Part shown: positions 11,597 through 24,739 of the stretch, in pieces | How the letters are laid out: each line of letters begins with the position of its first letter | Numbering within the stretch: position 1 is the stretch's first letter | NCBI GenBank assembly: GCA_021904315.1 | Contig: CM038908.1 | Span: 34,276,001 to 34,340,000, forward strand | DNA: 64,000 nt | Origin: Sphagnum magellanicum | Lineage: Eukaryota; Streptophyta; Sphagnopsida; Sphagnales; Sphagnaceae | Direction of reading: 5' to 3' | Made by a program: the position numbers and the translations under genes | Notes under the pieces: generated by a model | Seen by the model: the letters and a program-made list of their open reading frames with translations, nothing else | Database searches by the model: none | Told to the model about the DNA's origin: nothing

Positions 11597-14500
11597 ATCA
11601 TGCAGTCTTGAGAAGAGTAAAAGATTTGGAAAACAGATTCATCATATTGGATTCCATATATGTGCTGGTTTAAATGCTATTCCAAGGAATTGTACTTGGT
11701 GAATTTTTGGTTAATGTTTATGGTTGCGAACTTTGGCTTGATTTGTACAAGTAAGGTTCTTACAAGAAGGGTGAGATGGACTCCTACATTGATGGTTCCA
11801 TATACAGTACCCACTACATTCTATGAAGCTTATCTGCATCAGGTATCTGGTCCAAAAGTGCCACAATTTTCCACAGTAGTGGTCAGCCTGAATCTCTGGA
11901 CCTGGAGTTCCATAGTTGAGTCTGACATCTCTAGTTTGATCAATGTCTTGTCTCGTTTTCTTTGTCTCATCAACAATTTGCCCCAGGTGTTTGCATTGTC
12001 ATGTGCTCTATGAAAGAGTTCTGCAATCTTTCCAAATATCCACTGGGATTCTGGCTGGATTGGAGATTTGCATCTAGATGGGCTTGATACAGTTTTGAGT
12101 GTTCTGGGGAAGGTACTATGAAAAGGAAGAAGGTCAAGTGATGTGACCTCTAGAAGGTTGACCTTGATGCAGACAGAGCAGGTCAGTTGCCATATCTGAA
12201 GACTCAGTTTTGCTGATGGCCCACATTACTCCCTCTTTCTGTCACTTATGAGAGAAATGCTTGAAAATATGTCCAGAGCCTGTTGACTGAGCTGTCTTGT
12301 GCATAGATAAAGAGAAGGGCATTAGAGTACCAAGTGATGTGGCCCTAACAAGGTCGACCATGATGCGGACAGACATGGCTAAGCCAATGTCTGATAAACT
12401 GGTTTGCTGATGGTCCTCATACCCTTTAGTCAGCACAGCAAAAGAAGAGATGTAACAGGTATTTGGTATTGTTCTTGCTGGAAGAAAAGAAAGTGTGCCT
12501 GAAGGATGGATGTATTACCCCAACATGGTTCCAGATTTGTGAGCCAAGTAGGATTTAGGTTTTACGGTTTTGGATTGTAAAAGATATGATAGGAGACAAG
12601 CTTCATTTTATCTACCCTTGAAGGGCATTGACTCCTGAATTAAACAAAACATTGGAAATTAGAGAATCCAGAAGGAGTCTTTTGGAGCTGGATCCTTGAT
12701 GACTTGCAAAATGGTTTGGGCCAGGATGGGTTTGTATTGAGAGCCTCAAGCCTAGATTGTGAAGTATTGTGGTCCTCAAGGTCTGTAGTCAGCTAGATCA
12801 AATGAAACATGGCAATGAGTTGGGTAGCTGGTAACTTGGTTAGCTGGAAAAATCCATGAGGTTTTGTCAAAAATCTTTGTGTTGTCATGCGGTGAATCAA
12901 ATGCTGGTCTGACTTTCTTCTTTGGCAAACAAGTAAGCTAAACTGTTGGGTAGTAAAGAGTTAAGCATCTTATGTCCATGTTTTAGACCAACATGTCATC
13001 CCACCTCTGGAGTTGAGTTTAGAATAAAAACATAACTAGATACACAATAATGTAAGGAGGTAAGTGCATTTGTATTAAGGGAAATGTTCTTGGACGTGAA
13101 TAGAACCAATCATAACAATTCATTGTAGTAAAAGATCCTTAATTAGAGATCAATACTCGAATGAAGAGTTTGGAAGTTATGGACTGGAATCCTCTAATAT
13201 AATGGTTTGTAGGCCCATTGTGAGTCTGTACATATTCCTGTGGTACAATGAAAAATTCCAGCAAGTAAAAGAGACTATCATGCAGTTCTTGTGTATGTTT
13301 GGGTAAGGTCCAAGCACGGATCTGTAAACAGAAATGTTTTTGATGTTCTAACATTGATGGTGCATAAATTTTTTTGAAAATGTTTTAATGGAAAACCAGG
13401 AAATATTACAATCCCAGCTGAATCTGAAGTCCACAAACTCAAAGTCATCTGTAGTATTGAAATTGAGTTTAGGCATGGCATTACCCAGTTGTGTCAAAAC
13501 CTGAGCATGAATACTATTGAAGGATTTCAGCAGTGTGGTTGACTGAGAACCCCTCAATAAACAAGGATCCACATCACAAAACCAGACTATGCAAGTAGGC
13601 AATTTAAATCTTATTGTGCTCCTTTGAAGATGGTACATGAACCTGGTGGAAACAGTAATTTGGCATTAAACCTGTTCATCTTCCAAAATTGCAAAATGAA
13701 ATTTCACACTTCTATTTGATGATTCATGTGGTTGCAAAAGTTCAACTGTGAGCAAAATTGTGAATTACTATCAACAAAGATGACTTGATTCAAGAAACTT
13801 GTGGATTTAGACGGTCCATGTAATAGTCTTTGGAGATTAGAACTTGCAATCGTTTGCTAATGATGTTCAGGACTTGAGCAGTATCAATACTCTGATTGTA
13901 ATCTCAAAGACATACCCAAAAGTCTCACAGAACTTCAGATGCCAAACTGGGAAGGAAAGGGTAGTCGGTTACACCTCACCAGGAAGTTGCTTGAGTAAAA
14001 GCGAAGGCCACGGGCTTTGCATTGTAAAAACCCACTGGGTACCCACCAGATATCACAGCAAAAATTTTTAAATGATGCTGGGCATTTCTAGAAACAAAAT
14101 GGTTGCAAATGTCCCACTGGTTCTTATGCTCGGTATGGGTTCCTCCAAATGTTGCCCTAGGGATTTTACAGTTGAAAGAGTCTCTCTCTCATCGACTGAG
14201 AATGCATCATTCCATGTTTCTGACAAGCAGAATGAACTCCAATAGAGGCTACAGGGTACGCAGAGGTCACTTGAAAGACGGTTTCTGAAACAGTGAAATG
14301 TCCCTGCAAGAATTCACCTTGAGGTCCCATATTAAGCACATCTTACACTGGATTATTAAAGATACATGTGCATGATGAGGTAGAACTCCTGAGTAGTACT
14401 GGAAATTGATGCTCAACAATAGTGTTAGATCTGAATTTACACCATTTCGTGGAATCAGCTGAAATTCGTGGAAGGATCAGACTTTTTACTGACTGGAATC

Positions 14501-14810
14501 TTCTTCTACAGTGGAGGGAGAGTAGTGTTTATCGCTAGGTGTTGTTTTTTCTTGCTTATTGCCTTTGCTCATTCTTTTTGTTTGTTTCAAGCCAAGAAAC
14601 GGAGCACGCTGCTTATGGCTGAGAGAAAGAGTGAGCATTGAACTGGACCAGTTCATTGCTGGGTGTTTATCTTTTTCGTGCCGATCATGCTGAGAAGGCA
14701 TTCTCGCTCACTCTTTGCGCTTGTCTCCAAAAAATCCAGGAAATGGAGCTGCCGATTTGTGTGCAACAAGGGTGATCAGTGACTAATCGCGTAAAATTTT
14801 GGTTCTAGAG
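11597..14810. other. Intergenic, RPL26 3' region and degenerate repeats
   Basis: The first few hundred bases should contain the RPL26 3' UTR. The rest has no recognisable gene. A degenerate direct repeat of about 90 bp is present at 12135-12226 and 12331-12420. Short frames on either strand do not resemble known proteins. Confidence 0.45.
12135..12420. repeat. Two diverged ~90-bp direct repeats
   Basis: Copies at 12135-12226 and 12331-12420 share CAAGTGATGTG at the start, GATGC.GACAGA in the middle and TTTGCTGATGG near the end. They are about 196 bp apart. Function unknown; probably a decayed local duplication or parts of an old element. Confidence 0.55.
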
Positions 14811-15100
14811 ATGACTTCATGTCCGTTGCAATCTCGCGTGACCTCTAATATGGACTTGAAAGGGCAGCTTATCCAAGGTGTCATTGTGGCTACGTGCTTC
14901 TCGGACTTTTGTGGCTGCTCATCATGCACCTGAGCCGCCGTCATCCTCTCCTGCATCATCTACATCCTTCTGTTCGCGACCGCTGGCGTCCACGCTGTGG
15001 GGCGGCGCTTTCGCGTTCTTCAGCTTAACGACCGATGCACGACCTGCTGCTGCTAAAGCACTCACCTCGTTCCATGTCGAGCATTCTTTTTTCCGTTAAG
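14811..15100. other. Short GC-richer island, unassigned
   Basis: GC content is visibly higher than in the flanks. A plus-strand frame begins at ATG 14811 and runs about 40 codons, and another open stretch covers 14878-15099. Neither resembles a protein I recognise. It could be a first exon with leader, or an old gene fragment. Confidence 0.3.
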
Positions 15101-18100
15101 GTTGATCGGCTTGCTTCTGATAGCACCAGTGGCTCCATTATTCGGCAGTTTACAGATTTTGTCAATCATGTTCGTCACCTTCAGATTTCGCCAAATCCTT
15201 AGAAGCTCAAACAATCCTAAACTAGGACTTGATCCCATATCTAAGTCTAAGTTAAGGAGAGTCATAGATCTATTGTTTGGAATCTTATAGATGACCCACA
15301 ACATTGATATGTCATCAAATGATGTTTAGGATGAAATACCAAAAGAGAAAGAAAAAAGATTGATGGGTTATTGCAATGAAGATATCAATCATGTAATTTT
15401 ATGTGGCTACTTCATACAATTTCAAGTTTTTTTATTTGTATAGAATTAATGTGTTAATTTCATATTGTTCTATTGTGAATTAAAGTCATTTCATTCATTT
15501 TGCATAGTTATAGAATCATACTAGATTATTTAATAAGTTGTTTTTATCTTGTGTGTTGCATTCAACCCCCAAAATTACTACAAGAAAAAATTCAAAATTC
15601 AAATTCTCATGTTTTAACACCCCCATCAACAAGTTGAATTTTGATAACTTATTTTTCAACAAAGCTTTGAAGATTGGTGACATGGTTATGCTCACACAAT
15701 TATGTGCCTTTTGTTTATATCAAGCCACAACATCTATCCATTAAAGAAGGTAGTTACATTATTGTGTTCACACTCAAGCTAATGGCACATGTCACATTTT
15801 AACAATGATGTTAATACAAAACTTTTGTTTTAACACTTGGGCTTCACATTGCTTCACACTATCAATGGCAATCAACTATTTTTCCTTGTGTTGCCATATG
15901 GTTTCAATAGTTCATCATTATTATGTCAATCTCAAATTTAATTTAAGTTCAATTAATATAAATATAATGAACATGAAAAGGCTCTTGTTAATTTGTCTTT
16001 TCATGTTCATGTTGAATGAGGTAGTTTGGCTTGAAAACGAAACCTAATTATGAACTAAACAACAATGTAAAACTTGTCCTAGTGACAATTAGTTGACCCT
16101 AAATCTATTCCACCTAAACCAATTTTGATTATCATCATTATTAAAATTATTCTTGGAACATTCAAATGATTTGTTGGCTCTATCCAGAGTAAAAAGACTA
16201 TGCATAGGTGTAGGATTTGGCCATGAAATTTTGGCTTGAATTTGACCCAATGTTTGAATGGGATGTGGAGTGTTATGTGTGCACATGTGATGGATGGGCA
16301 TGTTTTAATTCAAGAATTGAAGTTTTCATGTAGGTCACCTCACAACACATCATGAATTGTCACTTAGTCTTTAATGGTTTATCACCAGTTTACAATTGAA
16401 CTTTATTTCATAAACTCGTAAAACCCAAAACACTTTGTGACTCGTGCTCCCTATTGGCTCATATCTTGTTGATTTGCAAGGAGTTGCCTTGACTCCTTTC
16501 ATGCCAAACCCTGACACCACCTTGATGCATCCCCATCAAGTAGTATTAGTGTGAGATCATCTCAAGGGGCATGTCATTCATGCTGCATGGGAGGTTGTTT
16601 TCTTCCTTCAATAGGACCAACAATATTGTTCATTTTTAATTTTTTTAATACATATTTTTCACCTTCAAATTTTGCCAAATCCTTAGGATGTCAATAAATC
16701 ATGATCTAAAATTTCACACATTTAAGTTTAAGGAAATTTATAGATGATATCCTTATTATAGTTTTTGCAGTCAATTAGCCATCCACCATTTTTAGACACA
16801 CAAAAATAATATAAAGTACCCAAGTTGTGCTAGGAACGATTCAACCAAACTACTAATACATATATGCAAAAGGACATTGCAGGTGAAGAGGATGAGATAA
16901 CTAATGCTTTGACTTTAGGCCATAAAGTGGCTGAAAATTCATTATTGAAGGTCCTAACTAAAGTAGAAAGATTTATTAGAAAATCAAAATTACAAACAAC
17001 TTCAATTTATGCGAATGGCAAGATGGTGTAACCACACTTATAATTGGCGTCACATGAATAGGGTATATACATGTTAGCTATCATTTATCAAGCGTAAAAA
17101 GGTTAGCCAATGAATTCTCTAGAAATCATAAAACATTGTAACATTTATTTTTTGGTACATTTTGATCTTTCATTGGGTTAAAAAAATCATGTTTGTTGAC
17201 ATCGCATTGATGTTACAAGAACAATAACTTACACAATTTGGAAGGTATTCTTCAACTTGTCAAAGTAACAAAATTACTCACCAACCTATTCCTCTTCACT
17301 CCTTTTCACTGCAACGTTGTCCCTATCATAACAGCACTTTACATAAAAAAGTCTAATGATAGACCCTTCTCCTATACATAGAGTTGGATTTTATTTATCA
17401 CATTGATAATTGTTTGGGAGTGTTATGTCAAAATCCACTTGTGATATACTTGAAACATATACAAAAAAAAGCAATCTTAAATAAGGGCAACTCAACTCAA
17501 TTACAAAATTATGAAAAACATATAAGAAAATGGTGATGGTGGGGATTTTGGTGGTGGGGAGCATGGTGGTGGCATTCACAATACTTGTAGAATAGAATGT
17601 GTTGAAAATAAGTTCATTGGATACAATGGAACTCATTTTCTTTATGTTTACTGGTATGGTGCAAGCATTTTCACTTATCATAGATTTCACCATTCACAAG
17701 TCAAAAACATGGGAAAAGTTCTGGTGGCATGGTTGTATATATTGTGGCCACCCTATTGAATTGCAAAGTTAATAAGTTTGACATCCACTCCCCTTCCTTA
17801 ACACACAATTTACCTTTCGTTACTTAAATTAGCTTGTCATTTCACCCGTTGCATCATTTAATGATAGCGATAATCCATCAAAATCACATAATGACATGTA
17901 TCCACTTTCTAATCTCATTATATATTCATTTATTGATCTTGCCTACACAATGATATTGTGTTTAGATTGATTATAGAGCATAATAGGTGAAGGGATTTTG
18001 GCCCTAGGTAACAGGTCTATTTTTCTATGAGAATATTTTCATTGAAAGATGATATCTTGGCCTGTGTTGAAACTTGAGATTAGTTATAGAGTTATGATAT

Positions 18101-18560
18101 GTTGAATGATTTTGTTTTCTTTTAGAGGATTTTTACAAGATCACATTTTTCCATGGTGAAATATGAGTTCCATAATTCTTCTTTTGCCTTCAAGATACTT
18201 TTTAATGTAAATGGCAAGGCAACAGTACAACACACCACTTGTTATGTGCTATGCTTATTTTGTGTACTGTGGTTTCGAACATCTTCACTTATCATTTATG
18301 TGGTTCATCATGCAATCATGTATATTAAAGCTATTTCAGTCTTCTTACACAATTGCATGACCATATATTGCCATAAGTTCTCTTCATGTTTACATTGCAT
18401 TCAACCCCCAATTACAACAAGTACTTCCAAACCTTTAATGCTCCTGCATAAAACCACAACAAACAAAGCTTTGACTAGTCACAACTTCATGAGGATCAGT
18501 TAGCATGACAGTTAACCTTGGACATTGGAATCAAGGAAATAGAACCTTATTTCTCATCAG
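15101..18560. repeat. AT-rich intergenic DNA with dispersed degenerate repeats
   Basis: No gene is recognised. Repeated blocks: 15176-15290 resembles 16660-16765 (shared GCCAAATCCTTAG). About 15556-15690 resembles 18395-18500 (shared TTGCATTCAACCCCCA and CAAAGCTTTGA). 17930-18228 resembles the reverse complement of 28411-28717. The blocks look like remains of one or more old interspersed families; the class cannot be decided here. Confidence 0.5.
17930..18228 (+). repeat. Dispersed repeat, copy 1 (inverted partner at 28.4-28.7 kb)
   Basis: The sequence matches the reverse complement of 28411-28717 over nearly its whole length with scattered differences. Long shared words include GATGATATCTTGGC and CCATAATTCTTCTTTTGCCT. 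This is much too long to be chance. No intact frame is present in either copy. Confidence 0.75.
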
Positions 18561-18650
18561 CAGACTGGTGGTCTAGCTGCAGCTGTTCTAAATGCACCGG
18601 AAGAGAAGGCCCACATCATTAATGCTGTGCTGATGTTCCTTCCACTAAAG
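18561..18650 (+). other. Orphan exon-like segment (30 codons)
   Basis: An open stretch of exactly 30 codons lies between a pyrimidine-rich acceptor (TTCTCATCAG) and a donor (AAAG|GTCTGT). It begins QTGGLAAAVLNAPEEK and ends FLPLK, with a helix-like composition unlike the AT-rich surroundings. I do not recognise the protein. It lies 315 bp beyond the ARIA-like stop codon on the opposite strand. It may be an exon of an unseen gene, a captured exon, or chance. Confidence 0.3.
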
Positions 18651-18965
18651 GTCTGTGTAAAAACACATCCCCAGTGGAAAGATGCAAAGAGCCAAGGGCC
18701 AGGTGTGATTTGGCCAAAGACTAAACATAAATGGTACAATGTATGTATGTACACAAATGGAAGCCCATTTATGTCAACTAAATGTTAGGCCTTCTAAACT
18801 GTGGGAATAATTGAACTACTGACGGCTTTTCGGGAGAAATCATATCTCATCTCTCATGAAAGACACAGGGAGGTGGACCAAATAATGGGCACCACAACAC
18901 TACCTTCCAAGCATTTAGAAGGTAACCCAAAAATGTGTTTCCCTCGTGTCAAGAATGCTCTATGG
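18651..18965 (-). other. Probable 3' UTR of the ARIA/ABAP1-like gene
   Basis: Non-coding stretch immediately downstream, in minus-strand sense, of the ARM-BTB stop codon. No clear poly(A) signal is assigned and no other gene is visible. Confidence 0.4.
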
Positions 18966-21900
18966 TCAGTGTTCTGGAGATATCAGAGGTTGAGGTCGCA
19001 AAATCCTGTGCAGATAGTCACGTATTTCGGGTACTATCCGATGGGTTAATGCAGGATACCTGTACAAAAGCAAAGCAAACTCATTAACTTTTTATTCAGA
19101 CAATGTAAGCAGTGCATGTGTGTTTTCAGAAATCCCTTAGAGAACTACTGCCACAAACTCTCCTTCTACACAATGATACTTACCCACTTATGTTGCTCAT
19201 CTGTTCATGCTGTCTCAAAATGAACAGAACACAAGTGTGTCGCAGAGAGAGAGCATGATATGCTTCTGCTAATTCATACACATTTGCGACATTCTCCACT
19301 GTCAGATCCTGCAACCATAAACCAAGACATCTGAAAAATGAATTTACAGAAGCTAGCTATGCCCTTTGCTATGATGGCAAAGCAATGAATAATGTAGAGA
19401 AGAGAATAAAAGGTTATTGCCTAGAGACAGATGCTGAAGTCCACAAGGAGGAGCCTTGTCCTTGATTTACATGGAAAAATCAGGGGAGGTACGTAATGTC
19501 TTCCATAAACTCACCTGTGCTATAGCATACTCACATAAGCGCTTCAGTCCTTCAAGCAGGTACTGATCTGCAGCTCTCAGAAGATCTTGAGCGATGTCTG
19601 AGGTCACCTCAACTGTACCTGTGTAGATACATCTGGTTCCATGGACCAATGTGTAAGGTAAACATTAGTAGCTAAACAATGCATCACAAGAATGTTTCTG
19701 AGACAGTCACTACTACACATGGTAAGCAACTTCATGTAAAAACAGACCTGACAAGAAACAATGAGTGATAACACAAAAAGACAAATTCACCTCATCATCA
19801 ACTCAAACACTTTCCAGCTAATGTTGGGAATCTCAATGTCCTTGGCTTCCTTCTCCTGCAATTACCATTGACAAGCAGTCAACCTCCACAGGACAATGTA
19901 AACATTGCCTATGCAAGAGTTATTCACTCACACTTCACCAAACTACAATATTGTGCTCTTGTGAAAAATGCCACAAGTTGCATCAACACAGTGATATCAT
20001 AGCCTTAACAACCATTCTGGTCAACATTTCAAGCCCTACACAAATATCCTTTTAGCAATATATGTGGACCATCAGGCATGACACAGTTAATATGCAGTAT
20101 ATGACACAAAATCAGTTACTTTGCTTGCTCAGCACTATGAAATGAAGTCCTACCCTGTAGCCACCATCAAACATGGCACGGAATGCATCAGAAGATGCCA
20201 ACAATGCAATCCTATGTGCAAAGAATCGCCTTCCTGCAAGCAAATTACTGCTGTTACATGACATGACCTATTTTCACATAAATAAGAAAGATGGAAACAA
20301 AAACCAGTGTCCTGCTGAACTGCACAAGAAGAAGGCTCCACAACATCACAAGTACGCTTGCCACCATTCAAGAGAATTGCCAACAGCTTTGGGTTTGCCA
20401 CAGAATCACACCTTCTACAAGAAATGTGACATCCGAGAGTGTACTGCTGTTGACATACTGCTCACCCAAATAGACCTGCACAATATTCATCATTGTGAGA
20501 CCATTCATTAACAGGTACTAGCAAAAGGAACAAGATCAAGAACAACAGCATCCAAATGACAAAAGACATGCCCATTAATCCAAATTGCTACAACATGTAA
20601 GAGATGACAAAAAAACCCTTGAGGACACTTTTGCCTACTCTTTGGCTACATCAAATTTAGGTGCTTGCAAATAAAGAGCTCATGGATTGCAGGTTGAGGT
20701 GTACTATGAGTGCATACAAAAGTTGGCTCATGGATTGCAAACACCAACACAACATCAAGGCACAACTTTGAAAGACTTCATAGACGGAAACTGAGGCCAC
20801 AAACCTGTGGTGTGGGAGGCAGAGGGGCCGCATCAATAGGTGAGAGGGCCGTAGCTTTCTTAGCCAATGTGCATAATGCAAGAGCACCATCACGTTGCTG
20901 TTTGGGGTTAGTGAACGAAGTTAGCATTTCCAAAAGCACCTCCATCCCTGCAACAATAGTTGATAACTTTGTCAGCAATGTGGACCCATACACCAGCAAC
21001 AGATTAATTATATCTGTTGTGCAGATTTTAACAGATCACCAAAGCTAGAACTGAGCACTTGCCATTGTTCTCAATGAAAATGATGCGCTGGTCATCAGCA
21101 GCACATAGGTGAGCAAGAGTGGTGGCAACCCTTCTCTGTACAATCTTGTCTGCTGACCGCATGAGGTATAGTAGATGCTTCAATACCTGACACAGAAAGT
21201 ACATGATACATTGGGAACATCAGCAGCTTAACAACTTCACTTCACAAAGTGTGCTACTGATATTTTCATCTCACCAACATAGAAATTTTGACCTATTTGC
21301 TTACCCGTCCATGGATCTTCTCTTCCAGCCTCTTCAATGTTTTCTGTACACAGTCCTTAGAGGCCTGCAGGAAATGACAAACATAAAATCACAACTTCTT
21401 GAACTGTTCATTTCTGAGAACCAGACTGCTTACTGCCACACTTCTCCACCAGATTCATTAATCCAGCACAGAAAATAGAGTGATCCTCAGCTGATAGGTT
21501 CTCAGCACTAACCCAGCTATATGGTTCCTGCTAATAAATCAAACAACAGCTAGATCCATCAAGACATGCATACTGCAGACACAGAGGAAGATAAGCACCA
21601 CAGAACTACCTGCACAATAAGTTCACCATCAAAGAGCCTTTGGACACCACCCTCCCTGACTATGTCAGAGACATTATCCTGAAAAACACATCCACCACCA
21701 GTTTGTGCATATATAAATTGTCAGCATGAGTCAATCATTTGTATATCCAGTAACTCTCCCCATCACACAATTGAAGGTGTGCTCATCTCTAACTACCACG
21801 ACAAACTGAGAAATTCTAGACATCCAAGAAGTTACATCCTGTGATCTACAACCCCACTGCATATCACATTGAAGTTCCATTTCTTACCTCATTATCGGCC

Positions 21901-24739
21901 AAGCCATACAATGCAAAAGCTGCATTGTGCTGCAAGGATCCATTCTTGGAATCCAGAAGTTCAAGCAAGGGCCTCAGCCCACCATCATGGACAATTCCAG
22001 CTTGGTTGTGTGTGTTCTGTGAGGACTATAAGAACAAGTGTTATTATTTCAGCACTTCACAAACTTAGAAACACTAGAAATTCAGCCAGTTCAGAAACCA
22101 GAGCAGCGGCAGTGGTCAGAACCTGAGCTAGACGACCCAAAGCAAATGCTGCCATTTCACGAAGTTGAGGATCTGTAGCTTCAAGCATCCTTATAAGTGG
22201 TCGAACTGCCCCACGTTGCACAATGTGTACCTGAAGAACACAACATTTTCCTGATTTCAAGAACCAACTCTGAAATAAATTCTGGAAATCTGGCTGACAT
22301 TCTGTGTCTTTATATTGGCTCATTCACTTTTCTCTGGCATCTCTCTTGCACAAAATGTATAACAAATCCCAGTTATGTTTTGACCTCTACTCAAACATGC
22401 AACATGGTCCAAAGGGAGTCAGAAAGAACACTAATCTGCACCTTGCACTCAGGATCTGTTGTTGCAAATTGGCCCAATAAGAGAGCTGCCTCCCTTTGGC
22501 TCTCCTGGCACTTTGAGCTGACAACAACCAAATACATAAACAAAAGTAAAATCTAGTGCCCAGTCAACAAAACCTACCTTTGTGAACCTCCTTCACAGCA
22601 AGCAATACAACATCCTGAGGAATCTCCAACCTCAAGAAGAACAAATTCTAAATCAAAACTAGAAACCAATTGTCACACCTATTAGGAAATCCGATCTACT
22701 GCAAAATAACAGTGTGCACATCACCAACAAGCCCCTTACAGCAATGAACAGAACCAGGCTTCAGCTGCAAGCTAATGTCCAATTAGATTAATGCAGAACT
22801 AAAAACAGAATATAACTGACCTAAGAAGGCCAATGACAGGCTGAAGCGCTCCTGCTGCAAGAACTTCTTTCTTGATATTCACTGAAGAATGGACCAGATT
22901 GCCAATCACCCCAACCTGCAAGATAGAACCAGTAAAGCCAAAGATAGCTTGAAAGCTCTCAACAAGCTATCAATTGGGGTTGTCACTACAACTGAAACAA
23001 GGAATTCCAACTGTGCCTGTAATAGTCACAATGAAAGGTAACAGAAATAGTAAATATCCATTTGAAACCACATCAGCATAGCAAAAGCAAACAACATATT
23101 GGCCGTCCGATCAAGTTCACAAGATTCACATACCGCCTCATAGTGGATTCCAGTATCCTCTGATCGTAGCATGAAAATTAAAGTAGGAAGAGCATTCTCC
23201 TCCACAATCTACAGACCACATGATAAGTTTCATCAATCGCAGTATATAGTTGCAATTCATGTACTCCCACTTGTATAAGCACAAATCTGAAGTCACAAAT
23301 CTGAAGGCTAAAATGATTATGCAACCACTGCTCCCATGGCTGTACAAATCAAAACAAGACCTTCAAATTCCTGCCATTGAAGGATTTCTCCTCTGGCCTA
23401 GTTATTGCCACATAACCTGCTAGCCAGACCACACCACCAAAACAACCTGCCTGAGACCAAACCTGATTTTTGTTTGCCTCATTCTTAAAGGCCAATGTTC
23501 GCAATGCACCAGCTGCTGCCCGTTGGACCTTGCAATCAGTTGATTCCAGAAGTGCCACTAATGGTGGGATGCCACCTTCCGTCCTGCAATTAATGCATCA
23601 GCATGACTAACAAGGGTGAGTCTCTGGAAATATGAAGGTTGATGTAATAAAAGGTCCACAGCAAGCCAGTGTCTTACCTCACACGAGTTTTGATATGTGC
23701 ATTCTCATGTGCAAGATTGGTTATTGCATCAGCTGCTCGTCGAACCACACCATGTGCAATACGATTATTTGAGTTGCTGCCCTGCCTCTTTAGCAATCCA
23801 ACAAGAAGTGGAAGTGCTCCAGCATCTGCAATCAGTCGCTGATGTTCTGGCTGTAAAATTTCAACATAAACATTGTCAACACCTTTTCAACCATATGCCC
23901 CAACACTCCCATTCTGCTCATGCAATCAATGGTCCTTCTATCTATTCAGACAAGGCAAGAGCCCTGGTGGTGAACCTCTAGATCAGCTAGAAACATAACC
24001 ACAACTGCAATCCCACAGCAAAATGTAGAAGTCTGAAACAACAGGAGAAACAAGCCTTCATTCCTTTCTAGAAATCCTCAACAGTGTAAATGTTGGAAAA
24101 GCTCTAAGACACTTCTAGGATACAGCTCACTGACCTTTACTGCCAGCAGTCCCAATGCAAAAGCTGCATCTTTCTCAACCTCATGTTCACAAGCAATAGG
24201 GCCTTCACCCTCCTGTACAACAGGTGCATGAAGCTGAGGTACAAGTGCATCCACTGCTCCTTCATCAACTATGGTTTCAACATGCTCCTCTGTACAGCAA
24301 CCAGCATGTTTCAGTCAGGCCCAAGTGAAAAACTTTTAACCAGATGACCAAAAGTCAAACTGTCAGTCTAGTCGGTACACAAAACAACCTAAGATGTCGC
24401 ATCACTGAGCAAAAAAATCAACAATTAACTGGCAGGCAACATACTATAGTAAACAAGAAAATGCACAAGAGGCATCTCACCGTGTTTGGCAAGCTCTGCA
24501 AGAGCATGTGCGGCACAGCGTGCAGCAACACGATCAGTTTCTCTCCAGGATAGGCAGGTCTTCAAAATGTCAACCTGTGCCCTAACATCGAGTACCAGAG
24601 AATTGTTTGGTCCCTCAACTGCTGATAAAATAAAAGAAGTGTCAGCCAGCTTTCTTTTATGACCCTTTCTCTCACTTCCTGAGAGAGAGAGAGACTTTGT
24701 GTCCATGCGATCGTTTCCTACCAAAGACCTTGTTTCCAT
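18966..24739 (-). CDS. ARIA: ARM-repeat/BTB protein, ARIA/ABAP1-like (19 exons, 710 aa)
   Basis: Nuclear armadillo-BTB adaptor. In Arabidopsis, ARIA binds the ABA factor ABF2, and ABAP1 restrains DNA replication. Exons on the minus strand: 24481-24739, 24135-24289, 23678-23850, 23463-23583, 23134-23208, 22821-22915, 22442-22517, 22123-22230, 21888-22016, 21610-21678, 21305-21364, 21063-21186, 20805-20947, 20412-20475, 20154-20233, 19791-19855, 19515-19632, 19184-19308, 18966-19059. Frame is continuous; 710 aa equals Arabidopsis ARIA. A basic KGHKRK is at 25-30. ARM repeats span about 100-500 (HIVQRGAVRPLI, LQHNAAFALYGLADNE). The BTB domain spans about 530-645 (LSDVTFLVEG, ASSDAFRAMFDGGYR, DLLRAADQYLLEGLKRLCEY), followed by a BACK-like tail. 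Intron 12 appears to use a GC donor (ATG|GCAAGT). ARIA versus ABAP1 orthology is not resolved. Confidence 0.95.
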
